A stretch of 64,000 bases of DNA from an uncultured Clostridia bacterium (GCA_947168855.1 CAMVNO010000008.1:1-64000); one strand, 5' to 3'. Counted from the stretch's first letter, positions 24,822-33,252 are shown. Made by a program: numbers and translations. The notes: generated by a model not told the origin, from the letters alone.

Positions 24822-24859
24822 GAGTGGTGATAACGGATTTCGTTATCACCACTCTTTTT
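24822..24859 (+). terminator. Strong terminator hairpin after repeat block B
   Basis: GAGTGGTGATAACG (24822-24835) pairs perfectly with CGTTATCACCACTC (24841-24854), loop GATTT, followed by five Ts. Same position relative to the repeat block as the hairpin at 21721, but with unrelated stem sequence. Confidence 0.85.
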
Positions 24860-24955
24860 ACGTGTTCATCGTCAGTACGCGGTCGAACTTCTCAAAGGAA
24901 TGTGTATGTTGACCGCCTTAAACCAAGTCCGTTATCAACACTCGTACCGTGTCGT

Positions 24956-24986
24956 CGCGGGCTTTGGTGAGCCCGCGGCGGTTTTT
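24956..24986 (+). terminator. Intrinsic terminator-like hairpin
   Basis: CGCGGGC (24956-24962) pairs with GCCCGCG (24971-24977), then GCGG and five Ts. No gene is visible directly upstream; the stretch 24860-25030 otherwise holds nothing I can identify. Confidence 0.55.
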
Positions 24987-25030
24987 CATATGCGGCGCCC
25001 GCATCCTGCAACGGACTTTGCAATGACCTC

Positions 25031-25070
25031 AAAACAAAAAAGACCTGCGGGGAAGGGATTTCCGCAGGTC
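25031..25070 (-). terminator. Terminator of the exported-protein operon
   Basis: On the minus strand GACCTGCGG and CCGCAGGTC (25062-25070 and 25042-25050) form a 9-bp stem followed by TTTTTTGTTTT. It lies just downstream of the NAGPA gene. Confidence 0.85.
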
Positions 25071-25097
25071 ATATGCTGTGGCATGCCGGGCGTCCGC

Positions 25098-26213
25098 TCA
25101 TGGCATGGCGTCGTACACGGGTTCGTCCGGATCGCTCTCCGGGTCGATCACACAAATGATGTCGCTTGTAAACCGACCGTTTTTATACGGAACATTGAAC
25201 ATGGAATCGTTCCAGTAGAACTGAGACGTCTGTCCGCCGTCCAGATTGAAAGCGACCTTGCAGCCGAGCGATTCCATCAGCTTCGCTTCGTTTGCGAGCG
25301 TCAGCCCGTTGGAATAGCCGCTCTTGCGTCCGTCGATCGTGACGAAGCAATAATGACCCGGTTCATAGTATCCGAACACCGTGCGCGGATTGTCACGGTC
25401 GATGTCATGGTACGCCTTGTGAAACGATTCCCGCGCGGCGCCGTTTTCATCCAGCAGGCTCGGACCGAACTCCCATGCCTGCCAGACGTTCGAAAGATCG
25501 GTCGCATCGGGATCGAAGGAATCGGAATCGAAGACGGCCACCGTTCCGTCGCGGTATAATAACAGGATCTGATGTCCCGGCCACGGCTTCCAGGGGTCCG
25601 GCGCATACCGCACGCCGTTTCGGATCACCAGCCCGGTGCGGATATTGTAGGAATAGTAATCGCCGTTGATCGCCGCGATCGCCTGCGCGTTGCGCGACAT
25701 CCGCAGAAACGAAGTCCACAGCGCTTTGCCGCTCGTGCCGAAATTTCCGTCCCAGCTTTCGGCATGCAGCGCTTCAATATTCTGTATGTGGATATCTGTT
25801 ACAAAATAAACCAGGCGTCTGCTCAAAGGCGAGCTGTCATAGCGGGTGACCTCGACCGAAACGGTGTCGCTTTTGTAGCTCATTTCCGTTTTCACGTGTC
25901 CTTCGCCGGTATAAAACCCGTCGTATCGTCCGCCGAGCAGACCGCTCGGCGTCGGTTCGGGCGTCGGTTCGGGCGTCGGAGTGGGTTCCGGGGTGGGGAC
26001 TTCCGTGGGTTCGGGCGTCGGCGAGGGAGACGGCGTTGTGATCACAACAATCTCAACGACCGGTTCGATTTCATCCGCAGATTCGGTCGGCGCTTCGGTC
26101 GGCGCCGGGGTTTCCTCGGGGAGGTTCGTATCCTCGGTGTAGGCACAAGCGATCGCTGCGCACACAAGCGCGGCGATCAGAATCAGAAAAATGAATCGTT
26201 TCCGTGTCTTCAT
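25098..26213 (-). CDS. Exported phosphodiester glycosidase (NAGPA) family protein
   Basis: 371 residues, ATG after AAAGGATTCT. N-terminal signal sequence with a possible lipobox (AAIAC), then a 60-residue linker of PTPEPTP units, then the NAGPA catalytic domain. Recognisable segments are AIAAINGDYYSYNIRTGLVIRNG, GHYCFVTIDGRKSGYSNGLT and the signature VAFNLDGGQTSQFYW near the end. The family cleaves GlcNAc-1-phosphodiesters or related wall glycan links; the true substrate here is unknown. Last gene of the four-gene operon of exported proteins, 87 bases after the preceding one. Confidence 0.88.
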   Translation of the reverse strand: MKTRKRFIFLILIAALVCAAIACAYTEDTNLPEETPAPTEAPTESADEIEPVVEIVVITTPSPSPTPEPTEVPTPEPTPTPEPTPEPTPSGLLGGRYDGFYTGEGHVKTEMSYKSDTVSVEVTRYDSSPLSRRLVYFVTDIHIQNIEALHAESWDGNFGTSGKALWTSFLRMSRNAQAIAAINGDYYSYNIRTGLVIRNGVRYAPDPWKPWPGHQILLLYRDGTVAVFDSDSFDPDATDLSNVWQAWEFGPSLLDENGAARESFHKAYHDIDRDNPRTVFGYYEPGHYCFVTIDGRKSGYSNGLTLANEAKLMESLGCKVAFNLDGGQTSQFYWNDSMFNVPYKNGRFTSDIICVIDPESDPDEPVYDAMP

Positions 26214-26300
26214 AGAATCCTTTCTTTACAGAACGGCAGGCATGCTCTCCCCAAAGTGTGCCGTCGACTGCAGCGGCGGTTCCGGCAATCTGTTTTTCGG

Positions 26301-27452
26301 TCAGAAGATCCGTGAAAACAGGCAGCTCTTTATTAGTTTTATGTGAAATTGCGGAAAAACATCCGTCCGGACCGGCGCGTTCAGCGCTGCGGCGTCATAA
26401 TACGACGGGAAATCCTCTTTCGGGATCCAATAACTGCCGGTCCACCAGCGCAAATTGTTTTTCAGCGCGCCGGTGTTGTCAAAGACGGCGCTCATATCGT
26501 ACAGCGTACACAGCCGCACGGAATACAGCGAACGCAGCTTCAGCTTCAGATACGGGCTCTCCATTTCCAGCACATAGTATGAATCGGACAGTCCGTCTTC
26601 ATCGGTATCCACCCGATCCAGGATCATCATGGTATGCCCTGTTTTCGTCGCGATGATGTCGCCGGTATCGCCGGCGTCGAGCGGCAGCTTGTTGTCGCCT
26701 GCCCGTTTGTGATAGCCGGAATCAAATATGCCCTTGCGCCCGCTGGTTCTGCCGATGTGCAAACCCGCCTGCTTATACACCCATTCGATGATCGTACCGC
26801 AGTTCATGCCGAAATGCCGGTACGTTCCAGCGCTGTCCTTTTCCACTTCGCTGAAGCGTTTTCCCCAGGAGGGAGAGATCCCCCATTCATCCTGCAGCGT
26901 GTAGTTGCCGCGGGGCTGATAGGAAAGCGTCATATTGTATACCGCCATATCGGACAGCAGCGTCATACCGATATTCCCGACCGACGTGCGTGTATATATC
27001 CCGGCATCCGTCGCGCTTTTTGCGATACGCGCATTGAATGCATCGATGCTGTCGCCGTTTTCCGCAAGGAATGTCTCCATCGGTCTTGTCAGGTGCCCGA
27101 GCCCTTCCGCTTCCGTAATGTAGAAGAATTCGGATTCGACGACAAACGGCGCTGCGTCGCTTACCGCGCCGTTTTTATTGCGGACGCGCAGGAAATAGGA
27201 GCCGTCCGTTTTGAAGAAAGAGGCTCCGATTCCGTCGCAGGGACGCCAATCGGGATGATCCGCTTCGGGGATCACATCCTTCGTCGTAACGCAGTATGCC
27301 GTTACCCATTGATCGGCAAAGAACGTGACGATCGTCCCGTCCGTCTGGATCTGCACGATCGAAGGAGGCGTCAGAGCGTCTGCCGACGCAGATGCAAACG
27401 GCAGCAGCAGAACCGCTATAAACATGCAAAGGAAAGATCGTATCCGTCTCAT
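26301..27452 (-). CDS. Exported protein with NlpC/P60-like cysteine hydrolase domain
   Basis: 383 residues. The start is the ATG four bases after the stop of the LRR gene (translational coupling; AAGG nearby), not an earlier in-frame ATG. Signal peptide RIRSFLCMFIAVLLLPFASASA. Residues about 25-115 form a beta domain (IVQIQTDGTIVTFFADQWV). The C-terminal half has the papain-like pattern FGMNCGTIIEWVYKQAG with a Cys and GDIIATKTGHTMMILD with a His, as in amidase/NlpC folds. The call as a wall hydrolase is inferred from these two motifs and from the neighbours; residue spacing is unusual, so substrate is open. Confidence 0.65.
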   Translation of the reverse strand: MRRIRSFLCMFIAVLLLPFASASADALTPPSIVQIQTDGTIVTFFADQWVTAYCVTTKDVIPEADHPDWRPCDGIGASFFKTDGSYFLRVRNKNGAVSDAAPFVVESEFFYITEAEGLGHLTRPMETFLAENGDSIDAFNARIAKSATDAGIYTRTSVGNIGMTLLSDMAVYNMTLSYQPRGNYTLQDEWGISPSWGKRFSEVEKDSAGTYRHFGMNCGTIIEWVYKQAGLHIGRTSGRKGIFDSGYHKRAGDNKLPLDAGDTGDIIATKTGHTMMILDRVDTDEDGLSDSYYVLEMESPYLKLKLRSLYSVRLCTLYDMSAVFDNTGALKNNLRWWTGSYWIPKEDFPSYYDAAALNAPVRTDVFPQFHIKLIKSCLFSRIF

Positions 27453-27456
27453 AGCC

Positions 27457-28968
27457 TTATTTGAATTTATAACGCGGACTGTCTTTGAAGAAGGCGCGCA
27501 TCCAGAAATACCGTTCATGCTCGCGCCAGCCGTGCTCGGTTTCCTGCCATACGGTGCGGTCGCAGATGCAGTTCGGGAGATGCTCCTGCAGCGCATTGTG
27601 GTCTTCGACCGTAAACTTGTTGTGAGAATAGTACAGCCGTTCGAGCGAGGTCATGGAATAGAACGGAGTAAGATCGCTGATGTAGTTGGTGCAGATATTC
27701 AGGTCCTTCAGGTTTGTGAGCCCCGACAGCGGCGAAACGTCGCTGATGCGGTTGATGAACAGCTCCAGATAGATGAGATCATGCATTCCGGAAAGCGGCG
27801 TAAGATCGGAGATCCGGTTGTCTGCAAGGATCAGGACCTGCAGTTTTGTAAGCCCCGCAAGGCAGGAGATATCCTCGATATGCTGATGACCGAGATCCAG
27901 CGCTACAAGATCGGTGCAGTACTGAATCGGCTGCAGCTTTTCCGAGGTCAGGCGGTATTTGATCTCATCGGGCGATTTGCTGCTGCGTGTGGTGAATGCG
28001 GTCGCATCCGTACGGAGCTTGCCCCAGAAACCGAGGCTGATCTCCCAGACGATGCCCTTCTCCGGAAACTCATCGCGCAGCGCAGCCATCGTTTTGTTGT
28101 CAAGTCCGCAGCCGACCATTTCCGTATGAGAAAGCTTCGGCAGCCATAACAGCACGCGCCGCAGTTCGTCAACGTCCGTGATCTTGATTTTCGTCAGATC
28201 CAGCGTTTCGGTGCTCTCATTCAGTTCGATGTCCTGATACGTAAACTGATACTGACAATCCACATCCAGCGCAGGCGCGGCAATACGGAATTCTCCGGCA
28301 AGAACCGGATCCTCACGCGCGCCGAGCAGGACGGTTTTCAGATTCGGAAGATACGGCAGCGCGGCCGCCAGCGTTTCGGGCGCAGGCGAATCCAGAGCGG
28401 ACAGATCCAGCGTTTCGATGCTCGGAGAGACCTCCGTTCCGTAGATCGCAACCGTATAGTCCGCCATGCCCTCCGGCAGCAGCGCGACTTCAGCCGCCAG
28501 CTCCTCCGGAGTGCGTGTGCCGAGGCGGACCGTTGTCAGCGCGTCGAGATACGGCAGCGCAGCCGCGATATCGGCGACCGTACAGCCCTGTTCCGGATCC
28601 GTCGCGGTGAGCTCGGTCGTATACGGCGGAACATAGATCGCGCCGACCGAAACATTATACCGAAACTCCAGCGCGGGATACGTTTCGATCAACAAAGCGA
28701 TCTGCTCGTTTTCGAGCGCGCCGTCGGCGATCTCGATCGCCCGAAGCTCCGGGAGTTCCGCGATCTGCGCGCGTACCGCGTCCGGATCGGTTTGTTCCGA
28801 AATCCTCATCGAATAGACCGGCTCGGGCGACGGCGTCGCAATGTCAATCACCTCTTCGGGAAGCGTTTCGACCAAAGAAGGCGGTTCCGATGTGTGGCAG
28901 GCAATCGATACGGATATCAGCGCGGCGATCGCCGTCGCTGTCAGCAATAATCCAACAGGTCTTTTCAT
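27457..28968 (-). CDS. Leucine-rich repeat lipoprotein
   Basis: 503 residues, ATG after AAAGGATTGACCGC, four bases after the stop of the PIG-L gene. Signal peptide and lipobox (AALISVSIACH). Degenerate repeats appear in the first 300 residues (LPYLDALTTVRLGTRTPEEL, LPYLPNLKTVLLGAREDP). Clear bacterial LRRs follow from about 350 on (LVALDLGHQHIEDISCLAGL, LQVLILADNRISDLTPLSGM, LKDLNICTNYISDLTPFYSM). Internalin-like surface binding module, probably a ligand- or glycan-recognition partner of the enzymes in the same operon (inference). Confidence 0.85.
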   Translation of the reverse strand: MKRPVGLLLTATAIAALISVSIACHTSEPPSLVETLPEEVIDIATPSPEPVYSMRISEQTDPDAVRAQIAELPELRAIEIADGALENEQIALLIETYPALEFRYNVSVGAIYVPPYTTELTATDPEQGCTVADIAAALPYLDALTTVRLGTRTPEELAAEVALLPEGMADYTVAIYGTEVSPSIETLDLSALDSPAPETLAAALPYLPNLKTVLLGAREDPVLAGEFRIAAPALDVDCQYQFTYQDIELNESTETLDLTKIKITDVDELRRVLLWLPKLSHTEMVGCGLDNKTMAALRDEFPEKGIVWEISLGFWGKLRTDATAFTTRSSKSPDEIKYRLTSEKLQPIQYCTDLVALDLGHQHIEDISCLAGLTKLQVLILADNRISDLTPLSGMHDLIYLELFINRISDVSPLSGLTNLKDLNICTNYISDLTPFYSMTSLERLYYSHNKFTVEDHNALQEHLPNCICDRTVWQETEHGWREHERYFWMRAFFKDSPRYKFK

Positions 28969-28972
28969 GCGG

Positions 28973-30472
28973 TCAATCCTTTCGTTTCCGGATCAGAACG
29001 ACAATGCCGACGATCGCGGCAGCGACAAGCGCGCCGGCGACGGCAAGCCAGAGATACGGGATCTGCGCCGGTTCCTCGGCGGTTTGCGGCGGTTCCGGCT
29101 GCTTCGTCTGCACCGGCTCCGCAGTCGCCGTTTCCGTTCCGGTCGCGTCTTCTTCGATCGGCAGCGGCGTCGGGGTCGGCTCCGGCGTCGGTTCCTCCGT
29201 GGGCTCAGGCGTCGGCTCCTCCGTGGGCTCCGGCGTCGGCTCCGGGCAGAGATACGTATGCTCAAACATATTGTTGATTCCCGTGTCAAGCCCGACGGTT
29301 GTAAACACGAGACCGAAGCGTTCCAGACTGTTTTCGTTCTGATTGTCGCACAGATGATTCCATGTGCCGTATTTGATATACTGCGACTGGTGGCAGAGAT
29401 AGGCTTCCTGCGCAACCTCCCAGGCCGTTCTCCCGTCGAAAGCCCGGAGCGGCTCCGTGGCGGAGATGAAGATCGGATTCTCTTCGGCAAGGTGCAGATA
29501 GAGCTTCTTGACCTGCCAGACGCCGTATGCTTCGGCCGATTCCGGATCGTAAGCGGGATCGGCGGCGTCGACGACCGCAAGACGCGCGGCGGCGGCGACG
29601 ATTTTATGCTGCCAATGCCCGTATTCGCCGTTGTCGTCGTGCGTGATCACCACTTCCGGCCTGACGCGCCGCAGGTACCGCACCAGCTGGCGTTCAACGT
29701 CCTCGGGCAGGAAGTCTTTTTTGTACTTTTCACGGTATTTCATCGGAATATCGGGAAGCCCCGCCATCATCGGATAGGTGCGCAGTCCCATGATCCACGC
29801 GCCGTTCAGCGCCTCGGTGCGGCGGATGCGCTCCCGCGTTGCCATATACAGAATGGAGCCCTCAAATCCGCACTCGCCGCCGTAGGTCGGAACGATATTG
29901 CCCATAAACAGCGTGTCGTCGTCCGGATGTGTGGCGACCACCAGAAAATCCAGCTTGTCGGGCGTCGGCTGCCACAGATGAAAATCGGAGGGAGCGCTTC
30001 CGGAAAACGCCATCAGGGTACAGAGGATCGCTTTTTCCGACACCTTAAGGCGTACGCCGTGTACGTTGTCTTCGATCGCAATACAGCAGTTCCAGTACGG
30101 TTCTCCTTCACGCTTTTCGATGACGGCTCCCTTTTGATCGAGCAGACAGACCGTATACGGGCGCGGCGCGATACCGTCGCCGTCCTTCTCGCCGTCCGTC
30201 CAACTGTAGCATACATAATCCACATTCGCATCGTCCCAGGTGATCGAGATCCATCCGTCCGCCTCGATCGCCTGCTTTTCTTTGATGTTGAGATTGGCAA
30301 GTCTTGCCCGCAGATACTTGCTTTTTACACTGCAGTCATATTCGCACTGCGAGGTCACGTCCGTCGGCGCCGGCTCATCGCCGCCGGTCTGCGCATAAGC
30401 TGTTCCCGCGTCTGCAAACAGCATCGTACAGGCAAGGAGCAGCGCGGTGCAAAACAAAAAAAGTCGTTTCAT
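28973..30472 (-). CDS. Membrane-anchored PIG-L family deacetylase
   Basis: 499 residues with signal peptide (MKRLFLFCTALLLACTMLFA). The PIG-L/LmbE zinc deacetylase domain starts near residue 170: LDFLVVATHPDDDTLFMGN, then ITHDDNGEYGHWQHK with the metal-binding His/Asp residues. It is preceded by about 130 residues of beta domain. A PTPEPTEEP linker at about 410-440 leads to one transmembrane helix (PYLWLAVAGALVAAAIVGIV) and a basic RKRKD tail. Likely removes N-acetyl groups from an extracellular GlcNAc-containing glycan. First gene of the exported operon, behind a good promoter. Confidence 0.88.
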   Translation of the reverse strand: MKRLFLFCTALLLACTMLFADAGTAYAQTGGDEPAPTDVTSQCEYDCSVKSKYLRARLANLNIKEKQAIEADGWISITWDDANVDYVCYSWTDGEKDGDGIAPRPYTVCLLDQKGAVIEKREGEPYWNCCIAIEDNVHGVRLKVSEKAILCTLMAFSGSAPSDFHLWQPTPDKLDFLVVATHPDDDTLFMGNIVPTYGGECGFEGSILYMATRERIRRTEALNGAWIMGLRTYPMMAGLPDIPMKYREKYKKDFLPEDVERQLVRYLRRVRPEVVITHDDNGEYGHWQHKIVAAAARLAVVDAADPAYDPESAEAYGVWQVKKLYLHLAEENPIFISATEPLRAFDGRTAWEVAQEAYLCHQSQYIKYGTWNHLCDNQNENSLERFGLVFTTVGLDTGINNMFEHTYLCPEPTPEPTEEPTPEPTEEPTPEPTPTPLPIEEDATGTETATAEPVQTKQPEPPQTAEEPAQIPYLWLAVAGALVAAAIVGIVVLIRKRKD

Positions 30473-30496
30473 GTTGAATCTTATCCTCTTATTTGT

Positions 30497-30526
30497 AATA
30501 TACCACTATTCTGTTTTGCTTGTCAA
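30497..30526 (-). promoter_or_regulatory. Promoter of the exported-protein operon
   Basis: Minus strand TTGACA (30526-30521), 18-base spacer, TATATT (30502-30497), 25 bases upstream of the PIG-L gene start. AGAGGAT serves as ribosome site. Confidence 0.75.
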
Positions 30527-30552
30527 CCGAACGCGGCGTTCCGCAGGCGCGG

Positions 30553-30586
30553 AAAACCGCCGGCCGGGATGATCCCGAACGGCGGT
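30553..30586 (-). terminator. Terminator of the YbaK-type gene
   Basis: On the minus strand ACCGCCG and CGGCGGT pair around TTCGGGATCATCCCGGC (which itself folds), followed by TTTTCC. Lies just downstream of the deacylase stop. Confidence 0.65.
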
Positions 30587-30608
30587 CGTTCGTTTCCGGT
30601 TGATGTGT

Positions 30609-31073
30609 TCAGACCCGGCAGACGTCGATCCATTCCGCGCCGGGACAGGCGCGTTCGAGTTCCCCGATCGTGAGTCTGACCGCGCTGTGGTCCGTGCCGG
30701 CGGCGGGATAGACGGTTGCGTGCAGCTTCAGGCTTTCGTCGAGGTACACGGTCACGTTTTCGTTCACGCCGAACGGGCACACGCCGCCGACGGCGTGTCC
30801 GATCAGATCTTCCACCTGCTCGGGCGGGATCATCTTCGCTTTCTTCTGAAACCGCGCCTTGTATTTCGCGTTGTCGATGCGCGCGGTGCCTTCGGCAAGG
30901 ATCAGCACAGGCCGATCGCCCTGTAAAAACGACAGTGTTTTGGCGATCATGCCGGGCTCGCAGCCGAGCGCTTCGGCGGCCTCGGCGACCGTTGCACTGC
31001 TGTGATCCGGGATAATGATGTGATCTTCGAGACCCTTTTCTTTGAGATCGTTTCTTGCGCGTTCCAGCGACAT
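30609..31073 (-). CDS. YbaK/EbsC family aminoacyl-tRNA deacylase
   Basis: 154 residues, ATG after GGAGGTAGGAAGC; the open frame runs further upstream but without a start signal. YbaK/ProX-like editing domain: ATVAEAAEALGCEPGMIAKT, a glycine-rich VGGVCPFGVNENVTVYLDE and the end TIGELERACPGAEWIDV. Such free-standing domains hydrolyse mischarged tRNAs such as Cys-tRNA(Pro) or Ala-tRNA(Pro). Lys near VLILAEG and KYKARF fits the conserved basic position. Cytoplasmic, divergent from the ThrE gene. Confidence 0.87.
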   Translation of the reverse strand: MSLERARNDLKEKGLEDHIIIPDHSSATVAEAAEALGCEPGMIAKTLSFLQGDRPVLILAEGTARIDNAKYKARFQKKAKMIPPEQVEDLIGHAVGGVCPFGVNENVTVYLDESLKLHATVYPAAGTDHSAVRLTIGELERACPGAEWIDVCRV

Positions 31074-31224
31074 GCTTCCTACCTCCGCGACAGTTTTCAA
31101 CAGTATACCGCATTCCGGCGGGAAAGAAAAGCCTCTTTGCGGCGTTTCTTTCGCAAACGGCTTGCTTTTTAGGCGGCGCGCTGTTATACTTTTGCACGCA
31201 ATCCAGAACAAAGGAAGCAACCGA

Positions 31225-32592
31225 ATGATTACCGGAGAAAAACGAAAGATCCTGACAAAGAAACAAGTAAAGATCGACCTCGCGGAACAGGCGATCGCCG
31301 CGCAGGAGCAGCAGAAGCGGGAGAAGGACGGCATGTTCTATGAGGAGCTTTTGGAGTTTGCGGTTTCGCTCGCGAACAAGCTGCAGGCGTGCGGCGCGGA
31401 AACCTACCGCGTGGAGGAAACGATCAACCGCATCGTGACGGCGTACGGCGTGGAGCGCGTGGACGCGTTCGTCATTCCGAGCAGCATCATGGCAAGTCTG
31501 GAGACCGACGAAGGACAGATTTTGACGAAGATCCGGCGCCTGAAGAGCGGCGAAACGATGCTGGACGGCATCGAGCGCTATTCCGCGCTGTGCCGCCGCA
31601 TCTGCGCCGAAAAGCCGGACATACAGGAGGCAAGAAAGCTTCTGCGCGAGACCGAAAAAAAGGTCTGCCGCTATCCGCTTCCGATCTTCTATCTGTCGGC
31701 GTTTCTGATCGGCATCGGCTTCGGCATCTTCTTCGGCGGCGGGATCCTCGAAGCGCTTGCGGCGGGGGTGTGCGGACTGGCGATCGGCGTGGGATCGAAG
31801 TTCATGGGCAAGTTCCACGCGAATACGTTCTTCACCTCGTTCGTCTGCAGCTTCATCCTCGGATTCCTGGCGAACGTGTTTACCGCAATCGGGTTCGGCA
31901 AGAACGCGGATATCACGGTCATCGGCGCGATCATGCTGCTCGTTCCGGGATTCCTGTTCACGAACAGTCTCCGGGACGTCATCTACGGCGATACGATGTC
32001 GGGACTCAACCGGCTCGTGCAGGTGCTGATCATTGCGGTCGCGCTGGTGTTCGGCACAAGCTCCGGCGTATCGCTCGCGCGGCACATCTTTCAAAACGTG
32101 GTGTTCACGCTGGAGCCAATCGACCATCCGCTGTGGATCCAGTGCATTGCGGGACTGATCGGAACGCTCGGCTTCGGGCTGATGTTCAACATGCACGGCA
32201 GGGGCCTTCCGTTCGCGCTGCTCGGCAGCGTCATCTCGTGGCCGGTCTGCGTGCTCTGCATGCGGCTCGGGCTTGCGGAGCCGATCGCGTACCTGATCGC
32301 GGCGGCGGTGTCGTGCTTCTATGCGGAGATCATGGCGCGCATCCGCAAGTTCCCCGCAACCAGCTATCTGATGAGCGCGCTCGTGCCGCTGATCCCCGGT
32401 TCCGGCATCTATTACACAACGGACTTTATCCGGCGCGGCATGCTGACGGAGGCGTATGACAAGGGGATGCTGACCGCGGCGATCGCAGGCTCCATGGCGG
32501 TGGGCGTGCTGCTCGTTTCCACCGGCTTCCGCATGTGGGGCGTGTGGATAAAGAACCGCAAACCGCGCAAAACCAGGGCGACCCGCGCCTGA
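31225..32592 (+). CDS. Threonine/serine exporter (ThrE, fused YjjP-YjjB domains)
   Basis: 455 residues, ATG 31225 nine bases after AAAGGAAG. The N-terminal soluble part has the DUF1212 features LANKLQACGAETYRVEETI and VDAFVIPSSIMASLETDEG. It is followed by about five helices, then the DUF3815 half (IQCIAGLIGTLGFGLMFNM, SALVPLIPGSGIYYT). Fusion of both halves in one chain is the ThrE arrangement; in E. coli they are separate. Exports small amino acids (family knowledge). Single gene, ending before a convergent non-coding array. Confidence 0.87.
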   Translation: MITGEKRKILTKKQVKIDLAEQAIAAQEQQKREKDGMFYEELLEFAVSLANKLQACGAETYRVEETINRIVTAYGVERVDAFVIPSSIMASLETDEGQILTKIRRLKSGETMLDGIERYSALCRRICAEKPDIQEARKLLRETEKKVCRYPLPIFYLSAFLIGIGFGIFFGGGILEALAAGVCGLAIGVGSKFMGKFHANTFFTSFVCSFILGFLANVFTAIGFGKNADITVIGAIMLLVPGFLFTNSLRDVIYGDTMSGLNRLVQVLIIAVALVFGTSSGVSLARHIFQNVVFTLEPIDHPLWIQCIAGLIGTLGFGLMFNMHGRGLPFALLGSVISWPVCVLCMRLGLAEPIAYLIAAAVSCFYAEIMARIRKFPATSYLMSALVPLIPGSGIYYTTDFIRRGMLTEAYDKGMLTAAIAGSMAVGVLLVSTGFRMWGVWIKNRKPRKTRATRA

Positions 32593-32604
32593 AGCGGGAC
32601 TTCA

Positions 32605-32654
32605 TAAAAAAAGAGGGTGTTCAGAAACATAGAACTGTTTTCGAACACCCTCTT
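32605..32654 (-). terminator. Hairpin with T-run on minus strand (left flank of array)
   Basis: AAGAGGGTGTTC (32611-32622) pairs perfectly with GAACACCCTCTT (32643-32654), loop 20. On the minus strand it is followed by a seven-T run, so it can end minus-strand transcription arriving from hypA. Confidence 0.75.
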
Positions 32655-32850
32655 CGTGAATTCTCGCTTTGCTCCGTGAATTGTCCTTTGGACATGAATT
32701 GCGCCCAAAGGCGCATGAATTGACGGCAATGCCGTCATGAAGGTCGGTTTTCCGGACGGAAAACCTTCATAAATGACAACAAAGTTGTCAATTCACGGCG
32801 AAGCCGATTCATGCCGACAGGCAATTCATGCAGCTATGCTGCAATTCACA
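32655..32850. repeat. Array of nested mini-hairpins with paired ATGAATT / AATTCAT spacers
   Basis: Between two larger hairpins lies a regular array. Left spacers GTGAATT, GTGAATT, ATGAATT, ATGAATT, ATGAAGG are each followed by a small hairpin. Clear hairpins are GTCC-ttt-GGAC, GCGCC-caaa-GGCGC and GACGGC-aat-GCCGTC. Right spacers CCTTCAT, AATTCAC, GATTCAT, AATTCAT, AATTCAC are separated by GACAAC-aaa-GTTGTC, CGGC-gaa-GCCG, GCC-gaca-GGC and GCAGC-tat-GCTGC. Left and right spacers are complementary in order, so the whole can fold as one stem with side hairpins, centred near 32755. No coding capacity. Confidence 0.85.
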
Positions 32851-32895
32851 GGGGCTGTTAAGAAATGCAAAACGCTTTCTGAACAGCCCCTTTTA
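32850..32895 (+). terminator. Terminator on plus strand (right flank of array)
   Basis: AGGGGCTGTT (32850-32859) pairs with AACAGCCCCT (32882-32891), followed by TTT. It can end plus-strand transcription from the ThrE gene and array. Confidence 0.7.
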
Positions 32896-32903
32896 TGGTA
32901 CGG

Positions 32904-33251
32904 TCAATCTTCGACCTCGATCTCTTTGATGATGCACTCGTTGCCCTTTAAGAGCCACGTTTCGCCGCTTTTGCAGTACGGACACGTGCGCCCGTACTGC
33001 ACGGTGGGGTAGGTCCGTTTGCACGAATCGCACCACGTCACCGCGGGCGTCGTGATGAGCTCCAGCTCGGAGGCTTCAAGCACCGGATGCTTTTTTTTGA
33101 AATAGTTCCAGCACTCCTCAAAATAGTCCGTCATGATGCCGGACACCTCGCCGACCTCGAGCGCAACGCGCGTGATTTTTTTGATCTTTTCCTGCTCCGC
33201 GGTCTCCTCAAGGGTTTTCGCAAGATGCAGGATGATTCCCATCTCGTGCAT
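32904..33251 (-). CDS. hypA: Nickel metallochaperone HypA
   Basis: 115 residues. Delivers nickel with HypB to [NiFe] hydrogenase or urease. N-terminal MHEMG with the nickel-binding His2, then KKITRVALEVGEVSGIM, and the zinc site CDSC...CPYC near residues 75-95. Standard length. Starts one base after the stop of the flavoprotein gene, so it is co-translated with it. No hydrogenase or urease structural gene lies in the window. Confidence 0.93.
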   Translation of the reverse strand: MHEMGIILHLAKTLEETAEQEKIKKITRVALEVGEVSGIMTDYFEECWNYFKKKHPVLEASELELITTPAVTWCDSCKRTYPTVQYGRTCPYCKSGETWLLKGNECIIKEIEVED

Positions 33252-33252
33252 A

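Noticed and set aside
28841..30673. Long plus-strand open frame (about 610 codons) opposite the PIG-L and LRR genes
   Set aside because: Arg-rich, low-complexity translation, no ribosome site, and antisense to two clear exported-protein genes. A by-product of G/C-rich third positions.
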